From positions 1 to 34,017 of the forward strand of contig NZ_JADGDZ010000032.1 in NCBI RefSeq assembly GCF_016744625.1: a stretch of DNA of 34,017 bases, given 5' to 3'. Each line of letters opens with the position of its first letter. The stretch's first letter is position 1. The notes below the pieces were generated by a model. It made no database searches and was not told the DNA's origin. It worked only from the letters and a program-made list of their open reading frames with translations. This DNA is from Winogradskyella sp. Its GTDB lineage: Bacteria > Bacteroidota > Bacteroidia > Flavobacteriales > Flavobacteriaceae. Below, one piece after another: positions 9,660 through 17,424 of this stretch. Position numbers and translations under genes: made by a program.

Positions 9660-9673
9660 CCCGATTTCTCGGG
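9660..9673 (+). repeat. Short G/C hairpin in front of the histidine kinase gene
   Basis: CCCGA and TCGGG form a 5-bp stem around a TTTC loop, ending seven bases before the ATG at 9681. It has no T-run, so it is not a classical terminator. In this A+T-rich context it stands out and could hide the ribosome entry site or be a remnant of an intergenic repeat. Confidence 0.5.
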
Positions 9674-9680
9674 CATTTCG

Positions 9681-11135
9681 ATGAAAATTAAAAGACTATC
9701 CTTAAGAGCAAGAATATTTGTGGCCATGATACTATTAGTATTATTGGCCTCAATTTTAATCGCTGCAGTTACTATTTATCAATATAACGAGGAAGCAAAA
9801 GATTATCACAAAGAAAGATTAGAACGAAAAGAAAAAGCGATTCGTCGCAGTATAAATTTTGCACTTAAAGAAACAACATATCCTGTAACCACTGAAAATA
9901 TTCCTCTAATTTTTAAAGAGAAAATATTTGATATTGATGCTATTCATAATTTGCAAATCAACCTTTACGATTTAGAAGGGCAATTGCTAAAGAGTTCTAA
10001 ACGAATCATTCAAAGAGATACAACAGAACACTGTTTAAATGCCGAAATTCTTAACGCACTGTCTAATACGTTAGAGCATAGATATGTAGTTAAAAACGAA
10101 GAAAACGGACAAACATTTCAATCATCATACACTTACATAACGGATGAAAAGTTTAAGAATCTAGCGATTTTGAATTTGCCATATTTAGAGAATGATGATT
10201 TTTTAAATAAGGAGCTTAATGAGTTTTTATTGCGTTTGGGTTATGCCTATTTGGCAATGATTTTAGCTGCTATTGTGTTTGCTTACTTCATTTCAAAATA
10301 CATCACCAAATCACTAAAAACAATTAGTGATAAAATGAATGAAATTAGACTTGAAAAGCGTAATAAAAAAATTGAAATTGAATCCTCTAGTGACGAAATA
10401 GAAACCCTTGTGAATTCGTATAATAGCATGATTGACGAATTAGAGGATAGTGCTGTAAAGTTGGCGACCAGTGAGCGCGAGCAAGCTTGGCGAGAAATGG
10501 CGAAGCAAGTAGCACACGAAATTAAAAATCCTTTGACACCAATGCGTTTAAGCGTTCAGAGTTTTCAGCGTAAGTTTAATCCAGAAGATGAGAATATTCA
10601 TCAAAAGGTTGAAGAATATAGTAATACGTTGATTCAGCAAATCGATACAATGAGTTCTATAGCTTCTGCATTTTCAAATTTCGCGAAGATGCCAGCTCAA
10701 AAGAGCGAAGTTTTGAATGTTGTGCATATCGTTAAGTTAGCATTAGATATTTTTAATGAACACTATATTACCTTCTATCCAGATGAAGAAGAAATCATTG
10801 CTAAGTTAGACAGAACTCAGCTCATTAGAGTTGTAACTAACTTAGTAAAAAATGGTATTCAAGCAATACCAGAAGATTCTGAAAACCCAAAAATTGAAGT
10901 TCGAGTTTTTAGTAAAGATGATACGGTTAAAATAACTGTAGAAGATAATGGTTCTGGTATTTCTGAGGAAAATAAGGCTAAAGTCTTTGAGCCTAAATTT
11001 ACCACTAAAACTAGCGGAATGGGATTGGGTTTAGCGATGGTAAAAAACATTGTAGAAACTTATAATGGAAGTATTACCTTTACATCTCAACAAGGAAAAG
11101 GGACAACATTTACAGTTGCTTTTCCGAAGGAATAA
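9681..11135 (+). CDS. Membrane sensor histidine kinase (NtrY-like)
   Basis: The product has 484 residues. Transmembrane helices lie at ~12-31 and ~186-206, flanking an extracytoplasmic sensor of ~150 residues. A HAMP linker follows at ~205-258, then a dimerisation/phosphoacceptor domain with the H-box AHEIKNPLTPMRLS (His279). The ATPase domain has the N-box NLVKNGIQAI, the G1 box DNGSGI, and the G2 box GMGLGL. All catalytic boxes look intact. The PLTP form of the H-box resembles NtrY-type kinases. No response regulator gene is adjacent, so its partner must be encoded elsewhere. The signal sensed cannot be told from the sequence. Confidence 0.93.
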   Translation: MKIKRLSLRARIFVAMILLVLLASILIAAVTIYQYNEEAKDYHKERLERKEKAIRRSINFALKETTYPVTTENIPLIFKEKIFDIDAIHNLQINLYDLEGQLLKSSKRIIQRDTTEHCLNAEILNALSNTLEHRYVVKNEENGQTFQSSYTYITDEKFKNLAILNLPYLENDDFLNKELNEFLLRLGYAYLAMILAAIVFAYFISKYITKSLKTISDKMNEIRLEKRNKKIEIESSSDEIETLVNSYNSMIDELEDSAVKLATSEREQAWREMAKQVAHEIKNPLTPMRLSVQSFQRKFNPEDENIHQKVEEYSNTLIQQIDTMSSIASAFSNFAKMPAQKSEVLNVVHIVKLALDIFNEHYITFYPDEEEIIAKLDRTQLIRVVTNLVKNGIQAIPEDSENPKIEVRVFSKDDTVKITVEDNGSGISEENKAKVFEPKFTTKTSGMGLGLAMVKNIVETYNGSITFTSQQGKGTTFTVAFPKE

Positions 11136-11155
11136 ACAAAAGAAGTCTTCTCTAT

Positions 11156-11213
11156 CATTTAGAGCATAGTTGAGAAACTTCAGAACAAAAAAACATTTCG
11201 ACTACGCTCAATG
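11156..11213 (+). repeat. Intergenic imperfect inverted repeat (stem-loop)
   Basis: The left arm GAGCATAGTTGAGAAA (11162-11177) pairs with the right arm TTTCGACTACGCTC (11196-11209), with one mismatch and a small bulge. The outer CATT/AATG bases extend the stem. The right arm, with TTTCGACTACGCTCA, resembles short dispersed intergenic repeats that I have seen in flavobacterial genomes. The loop is A-rich. It lies between the kinase and enoyl-CoA hydratase genes and may act as a weak terminator or an RNA-end stabiliser. Confidence 0.6.
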
Positions 11214-11257
11214 TGACAGTTTTGTTACAATTCATATTTTTATAAAATAAATATTTA

Positions 11258-12040
11258 ATGAACTACGAAAACATACTATCAGAATATTCAAACGGAATCA
11301 CAACGATTACCATTAACAGACCAAAGAAATTAAATGCTTTAAATAAAGACACTATCCAAGAATTGCACGATGCATTTGATGACGCCAATAAAGATAGTGA
11401 CACCAAAGTTATTATCATTACTGGTAGTGGAGAAAAAGCATTTGTTGCTGGTGCAGACATTAGTGAGTTTGCAGATTTTAATGTGAATGAAGGCGGGAAA
11501 TTAGCGGCTCAAGGTCAAGCCTTATTGTTTGATTTTGTTGAAAATTTAAAAACACCAGTTATTGCAGCGGTTAATGGATTTGCACTTGGAGGAGGTTTAG
11601 AATTAGCAATGGCTTGCCATTTTAGAGCAGCTAGTACTAATGCAAAAATGGGATTACCAGAAACATCACTTGGAGTTATTCCTGGTTATGGTGGTACACA
11701 ACGTTTACCACAATTAGTTGGTAAGGGTAGAGCCATGGAAATGGTAATGACTGCAGGTATGATAGATGCCAACCAAGCTTTAAGTTATGGTTTAGTAAAC
11801 CACGTAGTTGAGCAAGAAGAATTAATACCACTTTGCGAAAAAATTGCAAGTAAGATTATGCGTAATTCTTCAGTTGCTATTGGTAAAGCTATAAAAGCAA
11901 TTAATGCCAATTACAAAGACGGAAAAGATGGTTACAAAGTAGAGATTAAGCAATTTGGAAAATGCTTTGGCACTGAAGATTTTACTGAAGGAACCACTGC
12001 ATTTTTAGAAAAGCGTAAGGCTGACTTTCCTGGGAAATAG
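11258..12040 (+). CDS. Enoyl-CoA hydratase/isomerase family protein (crotonase)
   Basis: The 260-residue crotonase-fold enzyme probably hydrates short-chain enoyl-CoA in fatty acid or amino acid breakdown. The oxyanion-hole motif AFVAGADISEF lies near residue 65, and GFALGGGLELAMAC near residue 110. Two glutamates, Glu115 in GLEL and Glu135 in LPETSLG, match the catalytic pair of rat crotonase (Glu144 and Glu164) with the same 20-residue spacing. The next motif, GVIPGYGGTQRLPQLVG, is also canonical. It is therefore likely a true hydratase, although the substrate is unknown. No other beta-oxidation genes are adjacent. The unknown gene at 12068 starts 27 bases downstream and may share its transcript. 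Confidence 0.93.
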   Translation: MNYENILSEYSNGITTITINRPKKLNALNKDTIQELHDAFDDANKDSDTKVIIITGSGEKAFVAGADISEFADFNVNEGGKLAAQGQALLFDFVENLKTPVIAAVNGFALGGGLELAMACHFRAASTNAKMGLPETSLGVIPGYGGTQRLPQLVGKGRAMEMVMTAGMIDANQALSYGLVNHVVEQEELIPLCEKIASKIMRNSSVAIGKAIKAINANYKDGKDGYKVEIKQFGKCFGTEDFTEGTTAFLEKRKADFPGK

Positions 12041-12067
12041 TTAGTTGTAAACAAACTAAACAAATAT

Positions 12068-12682
12068 ATGAACTTCATTAAAAAACTTTTCGGTATAAAG
12101 AAAACCGGAGAAGAAGTATATTCAGGGAATTTTATTATTGCAACATTGAATGATAAAGTAATGCCAATTGATAGAGGAGAAATTTATGAAGACCCATTAG
12201 ACGAATTTCTTCAAATGAATGGAATTGGAGAAGTAACTGGTGGCGGAACTATGCAATTGAAATCTGGAGAACTGGAATACTGTGATGTTGAAATTCAGTT
12301 AAATTCTGATGAAGTTAATGATGGTCAAATAAAAGCAATCATTGAGAAATTACAAGAACTCGGAGCACCAAAAGGCTCAAAACTAATAATAGAGAAAACA
12401 GAACAAGAAATTGAGTTTGGAGAAAAGGAAGGTTTAGGAATTTATTTAGACGGAATTAATCTGTCAGATGAAGTTTATAAAAGCTCTGACTCTGAAGTTT
12501 TAGCAATCGAAATAAGAAGACTAGCTGGAATTAAAGACAGTACTCTTCGGTATTGGCAAGGCAACACAGAAACTGGATTGTATTTTTACGGAGATTCATT
12601 TGAACATATTAAAAACTCAATAGCAGATTTTGTTAGTGCTCATCCAGAATGTGAAAATTGTCGAATAGAACAAGTAGCATAA
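12068..12682 (+). CDS. Hypothetical protein, unrecognised family
   Basis: I do not recognise this 204-residue protein. It starts with a short basic amphipathic segment (MNFIKKLFGIKK) and has no signal peptide or membrane helix, so it is probably cytosolic. The middle has a glycine-rich stretch, GIGEVTGGGTM (residues ~52-62), followed by a strand-like EYCDVEIQL and then LGAPKGSKLII, a pattern that looks like a conserved alpha/beta domain. The C-terminal half contains another alternation of strand and helix, and ends with a CxxC pair (Cys195, Cys198) six residues from the end. It lies 27 bases after the enoyl-CoA hydratase gene. No functional inference can be drawn from its neighbours. Confidence 0.8.
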   Translation: MNFIKKLFGIKKTGEEVYSGNFIIATLNDKVMPIDRGEIYEDPLDEFLQMNGIGEVTGGGTMQLKSGELEYCDVEIQLNSDEVNDGQIKAIIEKLQELGAPKGSKLIIEKTEQEIEFGEKEGLGIYLDGINLSDEVYKSSDSEVLAIEIRRLAGIKDSTLRYWQGNTETGLYFYGDSFEHIKNSIADFVSAHPECENCRIEQVA

Positions 12683-12752
12683 AAGTCAGTTTGCAATAAG
12701 TTGGATGTAATTAATTGCTTTTATAGGTTTTTTCTAAGATTCGTGTATGATG

Positions 12753-12784
12753 ACCAAATTAGTTACTTAAATGCATAATTTGGT
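12753..12784 (+). repeat. Perfect 9-bp inverted repeat in an intergenic gap
   Basis: ACCAAATTA (12753-12761) and TAATTTGGT (12776-12784) are perfect inverted arms with a 14-base spacer. It could be a binding site for a dimeric regulator or a stem-loop. The 243-base gap (12683-12925) otherwise holds a second small hairpin and no credible reading frame. Confidence 0.5.
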
Positions 12785-12821
12785 ATACAATTGACGTTAG
12801 ATAAAATGTTTCAAAAAATAA

Positions 12822-12846
12822 CACAACTATTCCCACAAAAGTTGTG
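12822..12846 (+). repeat. Small hairpin upstream of the radical SAM gene
   Basis: CACAACT (12822-12828) and AGTTGTG (12840-12846) are perfect 7-bp arms around an 11-base loop, 80 bases before the radical SAM start. No T-run follows it. Its role is unknown. Confidence 0.45.
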
Positions 12847-12925
12847 AATAACCAAACGCATTATTAACAACATTTAGAATAATTAAAGCCTAATTTTAAA
12901 GTCCTACTTTTTTAATTATCCATTT

Positions 12926-13999
12926 ATGAGCTCTAAATCTATCATTAAGGGACGTGGTGCCCAACAAAATGTCCACAACCGTTTTTTTGAATTGTCTTAC
13001 GAAATGCGAGATGATTTCCTAGAATTCTGCCAAAAAGAAGGTGAAGTTGCAGACAAAAACAAAACGCAATACCTTAATGTATTTCCTAAAACGATAGTCA
13101 ATAAAGTGAAGAGTCCAGATGTAGGTATGGCGTATTCTATGAATATGTATCAAGGCTGCGAACACGGTTGTATTTATTGTTATGCACGTAATAGTCACGA
13201 ATTTTGGGGCTACAGTGCTGGTTTAGATTTTGAGCGACGCATTTTAGTAAAAAAAGATGCGCCAAAACTTTTAGAAGATTTACTAAAGAAGAAAAGCTGG
13301 AAAGCACATACCATAGTAATGTCTGGCAATACAGATTGTTACCAACCAGCAGAGAAAAAATTTGAGCTTACACGACAATGTTTAGAGATGTTTTTAAAGT
13401 ATAAGCATCCAACAGCAATCATTACCAAAAACGTATTAATACTAAGAGATATAGATATTTTAAAACAGTTAGCGGAAAATAATCTTATTAGTGTAAATGT
13501 TTCTATAACCTCATTGTCAGAAGATACAAGGCGCATTCTAGAGCCAAGAACAGCAACTATAAAAAGACGACTCCAAGTTGTAAAAGAATTAAGCGATAAT
13601 GGTATTCCTGTTAATGTAATGTTGGCACCAATAATACCATCAATAAATAGCCATGAGATTTTACCAATGGCAAAAGCAGTTTCAGAAGCAGGTGCTTTAA
13701 GTATTGCGCATACCATAGTAAGATTAAACGGAGCGATTGGCGAAATTTTCACAGATTGGATAAAGAAAACACTACCAGATCGTGCAGATAAAGTGCTACA
13801 TCAAATTGAGAATTGCCACGGAGGCACGCTTAATGAAAGTAGATATGGAGTTAGAATGCGAGGCGAAGGGCAAATAGCAAAACAAATAAATGATTTAGTG
13901 AAGTTGGCAAGACTCAAATATTTTAAAGACAAAAGAATGCCAAAGTTAAATACAGAACTGCATGAGCAATATAAAGTTGGGCAAATGAAACTATTTTAA
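12926..13999 (+). CDS. PA0069-family radical SAM protein
   Basis: The 357-residue radical SAM enzyme has the cluster-binding motif CEHGCIYC (Cys78, Cys82, Cys85) within MYQGCEHGCIYCYARNSHEF. That context, followed by GLDFERRILVKKDAPKLL, is characteristic of the PA0069/Rv2578c group, which is distantly related to spore photoproduct lyase. Other conserved parts are SGNTDCYQPAEKKFELTRQC, NVSITSLSEDTRRILEPRTA and the VNVMLAPIIP strand. The physiological substrate of this group is not established. A one-mismatch -7 element (TACTTTTT at 12905-12912) is close to the start. The gene appears to stand alone. Confidence 0.93.
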   Translation: MSSKSIIKGRGAQQNVHNRFFELSYEMRDDFLEFCQKEGEVADKNKTQYLNVFPKTIVNKVKSPDVGMAYSMNMYQGCEHGCIYCYARNSHEFWGYSAGLDFERRILVKKDAPKLLEDLLKKKSWKAHTIVMSGNTDCYQPAEKKFELTRQCLEMFLKYKHPTAIITKNVLILRDIDILKQLAENNLISVNVSITSLSEDTRRILEPRTATIKRRLQVVKELSDNGIPVNVMLAPIIPSINSHEILPMAKAVSEAGALSIAHTIVRLNGAIGEIFTDWIKKTLPDRADKVLHQIENCHGGTLNESRYGVRMRGEGQIAKQINDLVKLARLKYFKDKRMPKLNTELHEQYKVGQMKLF

Positions 14000-14063
14000 A
14001 CAAAAAACTAAAATATAAATTGTTTTTATGTCAGTAAATTTCTTACAATTATACAGTTAAGTG

Positions 14064-14094
14064 TTTGGTTATTTCTTATTACGAATTATATTTG
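14064..14094 (+). promoter_or_regulatory. Complete Bacteroidota-type promoter for the lipoprotein gene
   Basis: TTTG at 14064-14067 and TATATTTG at 14087-14094 match the -33 TTTG and -7 TAnnTTTG elements with a 19-base spacer. Transcription would start near 14101, giving a leader of ~20 bases before the ATG at 14121. A GTG at 14061 that opens the same frame therefore lies upstream of the transcript. Confidence 0.8.
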
Positions 14095-14120
14095 TGCCTC
14101 AATTAAATCAATTTAATATT

Positions 14121-14903
14121 ATGAAATTAAAATCTTTCTCTTTTATCTTTCTTTTACTAGTTATTTTAATAGGTTGTAACGACTCTACTTCAGATGAGTT
14201 TGATGATGCAAATCCTGATGCTGTAGCAAGATATATAGAAACTATCGACGTTATATCTGCTCAAGATTCTGATGAGAACACTACGATTACTGTTAATTAT
14301 GATGCTAACAATAGAGTATCTAGCATTACTGATGGTATTGAAAGTAGCATTTTTGTTTATAACAATAACGCACTAACTAATATTAGCGGTCAAGGAGATA
14401 ATTTAGATATAGAAGAATTATACGAATCTCCGTATAATGCTTTTGAAACTGGAGAAGTTACTGAATACGATAGTAACGGTAACCCAAAAAAGATAACATT
14501 CATAGAATATGAATACGATTATATGAATGATGTAGAGGTGGAACTTGAATACACAGCTGAAATTACTTACGACGCTAATCCAAATCCATATTTCTATACA
14601 TTAGATGCAGCAGGAGTAATCTCTGTTTTAGATGATGTTGATTTATATTTAACTATGAGTAATGCTTCAAGCAATCAAGCTGTGCAAGCAAGATTATTAT
14701 TTCCATTAAACAATATCACTGGTATAGTTTATAAAGATGAAGATGGTGAAACAGTATATAATGTGAGTGCAGATTACGTTTATAATTCTGTAAGTTACCC
14801 TGTATCTGGAACGGTTACTGGTATTGAGTATTATGAAAACTTTCAAGGTCAAGAAGAAACTGAAACAAGTATTTTTTCTGTAGCGTATACTTACAGACAA
14901 TAA
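14121..14903 (+). CDS. Hypothetical lipoprotein
   Basis: This encodes 260 residues from the ATG at 14121. An upstream GTG in frame is excluded by the promoter. The N-terminus is a lipoprotein signal peptide (KLKSFSFIFLLLVILIGC) with a lipobox ending in Cys19, so the protein is membrane anchored. The mature part is acidic and beta-rich, with ITVNYDANNRVSSITDG and similar strand-turn units that resemble secreted beta-stranded proteins with repeated Y-D-x-N-x-R segments. I cannot assign a function. A strong terminator follows the stop. The gene seems to be a single transcription unit. Confidence 0.88.
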   Translation: MKLKSFSFIFLLLVILIGCNDSTSDEFDDANPDAVARYIETIDVISAQDSDENTTITVNYDANNRVSSITDGIESSIFVYNNNALTNISGQGDNLDIEELYESPYNAFETGEVTEYDSNGNPKKITFIEYEYDYMNDVEVELEYTAEITYDANPNPYFYTLDAAGVISVLDDVDLYLTMSNASSNQAVQARLLFPLNNITGIVYKDEDGETVYNVSADYVYNSVSYPVSGTVTGIEYYENFQGQEETETSIFSVAYTYRQ

Positions 14904-14920
14904 TTTGAATAGACACTTCT

Positions 14921-14963
14921 AAAAAGGGTGATTTTGAAATTATTTCAAAGTCACCCTTTTTTA
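14921..14963 (+). terminator. Bidirectional rho-independent terminator
   Basis: A long hairpin has left arm AAAAAGGGTGATTTTGAAAT (14921-14940) and right arm ATTTCAAAGTCACCCTTTTT (14942-14961), with one G-T type mismatch and a minimal loop. It has A-runs on the left and T-runs on the right, so it works on both strands. It lies between the convergent lipoprotein and HD hydrolase genes and overlaps the HD stop codon. Confidence 0.9.
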
Positions 14964-15617
14964 TTTATTTCCTTCCCATTCAGAATAAAACTGTTTAAGA
15001 AAGCCTTCCATATATTTATGCCTTTCTAAGGCAATTCGCCTCCCTGTTTTAGTATTCATTTTGTCTTTCAGTAATAACAGCTTTTCGTAAAAATGATTGA
15101 TGGTTGGAGCTTTAGCAGCTTTGTATTCTGCTTTAGACATATTTAGATTTGGTACAATTTCAGGATTGTAGAGCGCTCTATCTTTAAAACCTCCATAATT
15201 AAAACAGCGAGCAATACCAATAGCTCCAATAGCATCTAGTCGGTCCGCATCTTGTACTACTTCCATTTCTTTAGATGTGAAATATGGATTTAAATCAAAT
15301 GAGTTTTTAAAAGACATGTTTTCAATAATCTGAGTTACATGTTCTATAATTTCACTATCCACATTATGTTTTAAAAGAAACTCGCTAGCTATTCTTGGAC
15401 CAATAGTTTCATCTCCATTATGAAATTTAGGATCGGCAATATCGTGAAGTAATGCAGCTAAAGAGACCACTGTTAAATCAACAGGTTCGTGTTTAGCAAT
15501 TAGTAAAGTGTTTTTGTAAACACGCTCTATATGAAACCAATCATGTCCGCCTTCTGCGTCTATAAGTTCAGATTTTACAAAAGCTATGGTAGCTTTAATA
15601 ATATCAATTGTTTCCAT
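14961..15617 (-). CDS. HD-domain metal-dependent phosphohydrolase (YedJ/YpgQ-like)
   Basis: The 218-residue protein has an HD-superfamily metal site: GGHDWFHIERV near the start (His25, His29), the LLHDIAD doublet (His58, Asp59), and the later VQDADRLDAIGAIGIARCF (Asp123, Asp125). This layout is that of the YedJ/YpgQ group, soluble hydrolases reported to act on nucleotide phosphates. The physiological substrate here is unknown. The gene is last in a minus-strand operon, seven bases after the acyl-ACP desaturase gene, and ends in the bidirectional terminator. Nothing in the sequence links it chemically to lipid synthesis. Confidence 0.9.
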   Translation of the reverse strand: METIDIIKATIAFVKSELIDAEGGHDWFHIERVYKNTLLIAKHEPVDLTVVSLAALLHDIADPKFHNGDETIGPRIASEFLLKHNVDSEIIEHVTQIIENMSFKNSFDLNPYFTSKEMEVVQDADRLDAIGAIGIARCFNYGGFKDRALYNPEIVPNLNMSKAEYKAAKAPTINHFYEKLLLLKDKMNTKTGRRIALERHKYMEGFLKQFYSEWEGNK

Positions 15618-15624
15618 AATTTAT

Positions 15625-16605
15625 TTATGCAGGATCTACCCATTTAAATTGAAATGAGTTTTCAGGTATTTTAATACGTTCAGATAAACGATACATTCGA
15701 GGAGGCAATTTCATTAAATAATCTCTTGCTTTCTCTGCCTCTTCATTTAAACCAGATACATTACCAATGTCCCAACGGTCAATTAATTTTTGAAGAATAT
15801 CTACATAATCATTAGATGTATAAACACCAATACGCTGTGCTGTGTTAGAAAACTCTTCGAAAGCTGTTCCAATTTTGTCACCAGATTCTCTTAAGAAATG
15901 TGCAGGCATGGCAATTTTTCGTTTCATCATATGGTGAAAAGCCATCATCATTTGATTTGGGTCTACAGTGAAAATACGTTCTACAAAATCTGAATAAGCA
16001 TGGTGGTGACGCATCTCATCACCTGCAATGATTTTACACATTTTTGCTAATTTTTTGTTTCCTTTTTCCTTAGCAATTTTTGCTACACGATTATGTGATA
16101 CATAAGTTGCTAATTCTTGAAAACTAGTGTAAACAAAGTTCTTATAAGGATCTCTATCTGTTCCAATATCAAAACCATCATTAATTAGATATTGAGTTGT
16201 CTTTTCAATTTCTTTCATGTTTACACGCCCAGAAAGATATAAGTATTTATTAAGCACATCTCCATGACGGTTTTCTTCACCTGTCCATTGTCGTATCCAC
16301 TTAGACCACCCATTACGTTCTACTTGGTCAATCCCTTCAACATCCATAAGCCAAGATTCATAACTAGGTAAAGCCTCTTCGGTAATCATATCACCAACTA
16401 AAACCACCCAAAAATCATAAGGCAATTCTTTAGAGAGTTCTCTAATTTCTCTAACCTCTTCATAAAAAGAATCTTTTGTTGAATCTGGTAAGAAATCTGT
16501 AGGCTGCCAAATATTTTCGACAGGAATTAAGTATTTTTCGATAAGAGATTCTACATCTTTTTCAAGATGCTGCATAACTTCTAACCTTATATTTTTTAAC
16601 GACAT
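15625..16605 (-). CDS. Soluble acyl-ACP desaturase (stearoyl-ACP desaturase family)
   Basis: The 326-residue di-iron enzyme introduces a cis double bond into acyl chains on acyl carrier protein, using oxygen and reduced ferredoxin. It carries the plant-type signatures: GDMITEEALPSYES (Glu76/77), WTGEENRHGDVLNKYLYLSG (Glu111 and His114), YTSFQELATYVSHN (Glu164), and AGDEMRHHHAY (Glu197 and His200). Together these are the full set of iron ligands. The gene follows the PlsC-like acyltransferase gene by 19 bases and precedes the HD hydrolase gene by 7, so the operon probably makes and uses unsaturated acyl chains, for example to adjust membrane fluidity. Double-bond position and chain preference cannot be read from sequence. 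Confidence 0.94.
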   Translation of the reverse strand: MSLKNIRLEVMQHLEKDVESLIEKYLIPVENIWQPTDFLPDSTKDSFYEEVREIRELSKELPYDFWVVLVGDMITEEALPSYESWLMDVEGIDQVERNGWSKWIRQWTGEENRHGDVLNKYLYLSGRVNMKEIEKTTQYLINDGFDIGTDRDPYKNFVYTSFQELATYVSHNRVAKIAKEKGNKKLAKMCKIIAGDEMRHHHAYSDFVERIFTVDPNQMMMAFHHMMKRKIAMPAHFLRESGDKIGTAFEEFSNTAQRIGVYTSNDYVDILQKLIDRWDIGNVSGLNEEAEKARDYLMKLPPRMYRLSERIKIPENSFQFKWVDPA

Positions 16606-16624
16606 CTTGATGGTGTTATGATGG

Positions 16625-17362
16625 TTAATTCTGAATAGACTCTACAATTGTTTTTTCAACTTGCTGAACTAGTTCGGTCTTATCTGTAAAGTTAGCAATT
16701 TCTATGGGCTTATGTACAGTAAATTTAATATGATTTCCTATTCCCATCGGAAATTTCCCATACCTCAACATCTTCCAAGAATTGTTAACAGTTACAGGGA
16801 CAATTAATGCAGAAGGTATTTTTTTCATTAAAATTTCGAGTCCTTTAGTTTTAAAAGGCTTAGGTGTACCATCTTTACTTCTTGTGCCTTCTGGAAAAAT
16901 AACAGCTGCACGATTAGTAGATTCAATATATTCACCGAATTTCATCATAGCAGGCAACGCTTGGCGTGGATTTTTTCGATCGATTAAAACTGAACCTCCA
17001 TGACGTAAATTATAAGATACACTCGGAATGCCTTTTCCTAGTTCTTGTTTAGCAACAAATTTAACATGATGCTTACGCATGTACCACATAATTGGTGAAA
17101 TGTCGTACATACTCTGATGATTGGATACTATGATTAAAGGTCGATTGGTAGGAATATTATGTGGATTGTTAAATGTAAAACGTGTGCCTAAAACATTAAG
17201 ACTACGCATTATAAAAAATTGTAATGCATCTACACTTTTTTTAAGCGCTTGGTAACCTAGAACATTGTTGCACAACCATTCTATTGGATGAAAAACAACT
17301 AAAGTTAAACCAAAACATATATAATAAAGGGCAGTTAATGGGTATGCTAATATTTTTTGCAT
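16625..17362 (-). CDS. plsC: 1-acyl-sn-glycerol-3-phosphate acyltransferase (PlsC-like)
   Basis: This 245-residue membrane-associated acyltransferase transfers an acyl chain to lysophosphatidic acid to form phosphatidic acid. The catalytic HX4D motif is NHQSMYD (His82, Asp87), the glycerophosphate-binding motif is FPEGTRS (Glu158 to Arg161), and VPVTVNNSW is the late conserved strand. An N-terminal hydrophobic helix (residues ~5-25) anchors it. It is first of three genes, with the desaturase 19 bases downstream. No perfect -7 element lies between it and the upstream terminator; TAATTTTA just before the ATG is a one-mismatch candidate, so the operon promoter is uncertain. Confidence 0.93.
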   Translation of the reverse strand: MQKILAYPLTALYYICFGLTLVVFHPIEWLCNNVLGYQALKKSVDALQFFIMRSLNVLGTRFTFNNPHNIPTNRPLIIVSNHQSMYDISPIMWYMRKHHVKFVAKQELGKGIPSVSYNLRHGGSVLIDRKNPRQALPAMMKFGEYIESTNRAAVIFPEGTRSKDGTPKPFKTKGLEILMKKIPSALIVPVTVNNSWKMLRYGKFPMGIGNHIKFTVHKPIEIANFTDKTELVQQVEKTIVESIQN

Positions 17363-17373
17363 GGCATAAAATT

Positions 17374-17400
17374 AAAAAACCACGATGAAAATCGTGGTTT
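17374..17400 (-). terminator. Rho-independent terminator of the bacilliredoxin gene
   Basis: On the minus strand a 10-bp perfect stem (AAACCACGAT / ATCGTGGTTT) with a four-base TTTC loop runs straight into TTTTTT. It lies 25 bases after the stop of the bacilliredoxin gene and just before the acyltransferase ATG, so it separates the two minus-strand units. Confidence 0.88.
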
Positions 17401-17424
17401 AAATTTTTAATATTTCAAAAATTC

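Noticed and set aside
12843-12851. DnaA-box-like TTATTCACA on the minus strand, suggesting an origin
   Set aside because: It is a single site inside a small hairpin arm, with no box cluster and no dnaA or dnaN nearby. Chance is the simpler explanation.
13339-13752. 137-codon minus-strand frame inside the radical SAM gene
   Set aside because: It lies wholly antisense to a strongly conserved enzyme and has no recognisable domain.
13998-14025. AAACAA/TTGTTT hairpin plus T-run as terminator of the radical SAM gene
   Set aside because: The stem is only six bp and almost all A/T, too weak to call.
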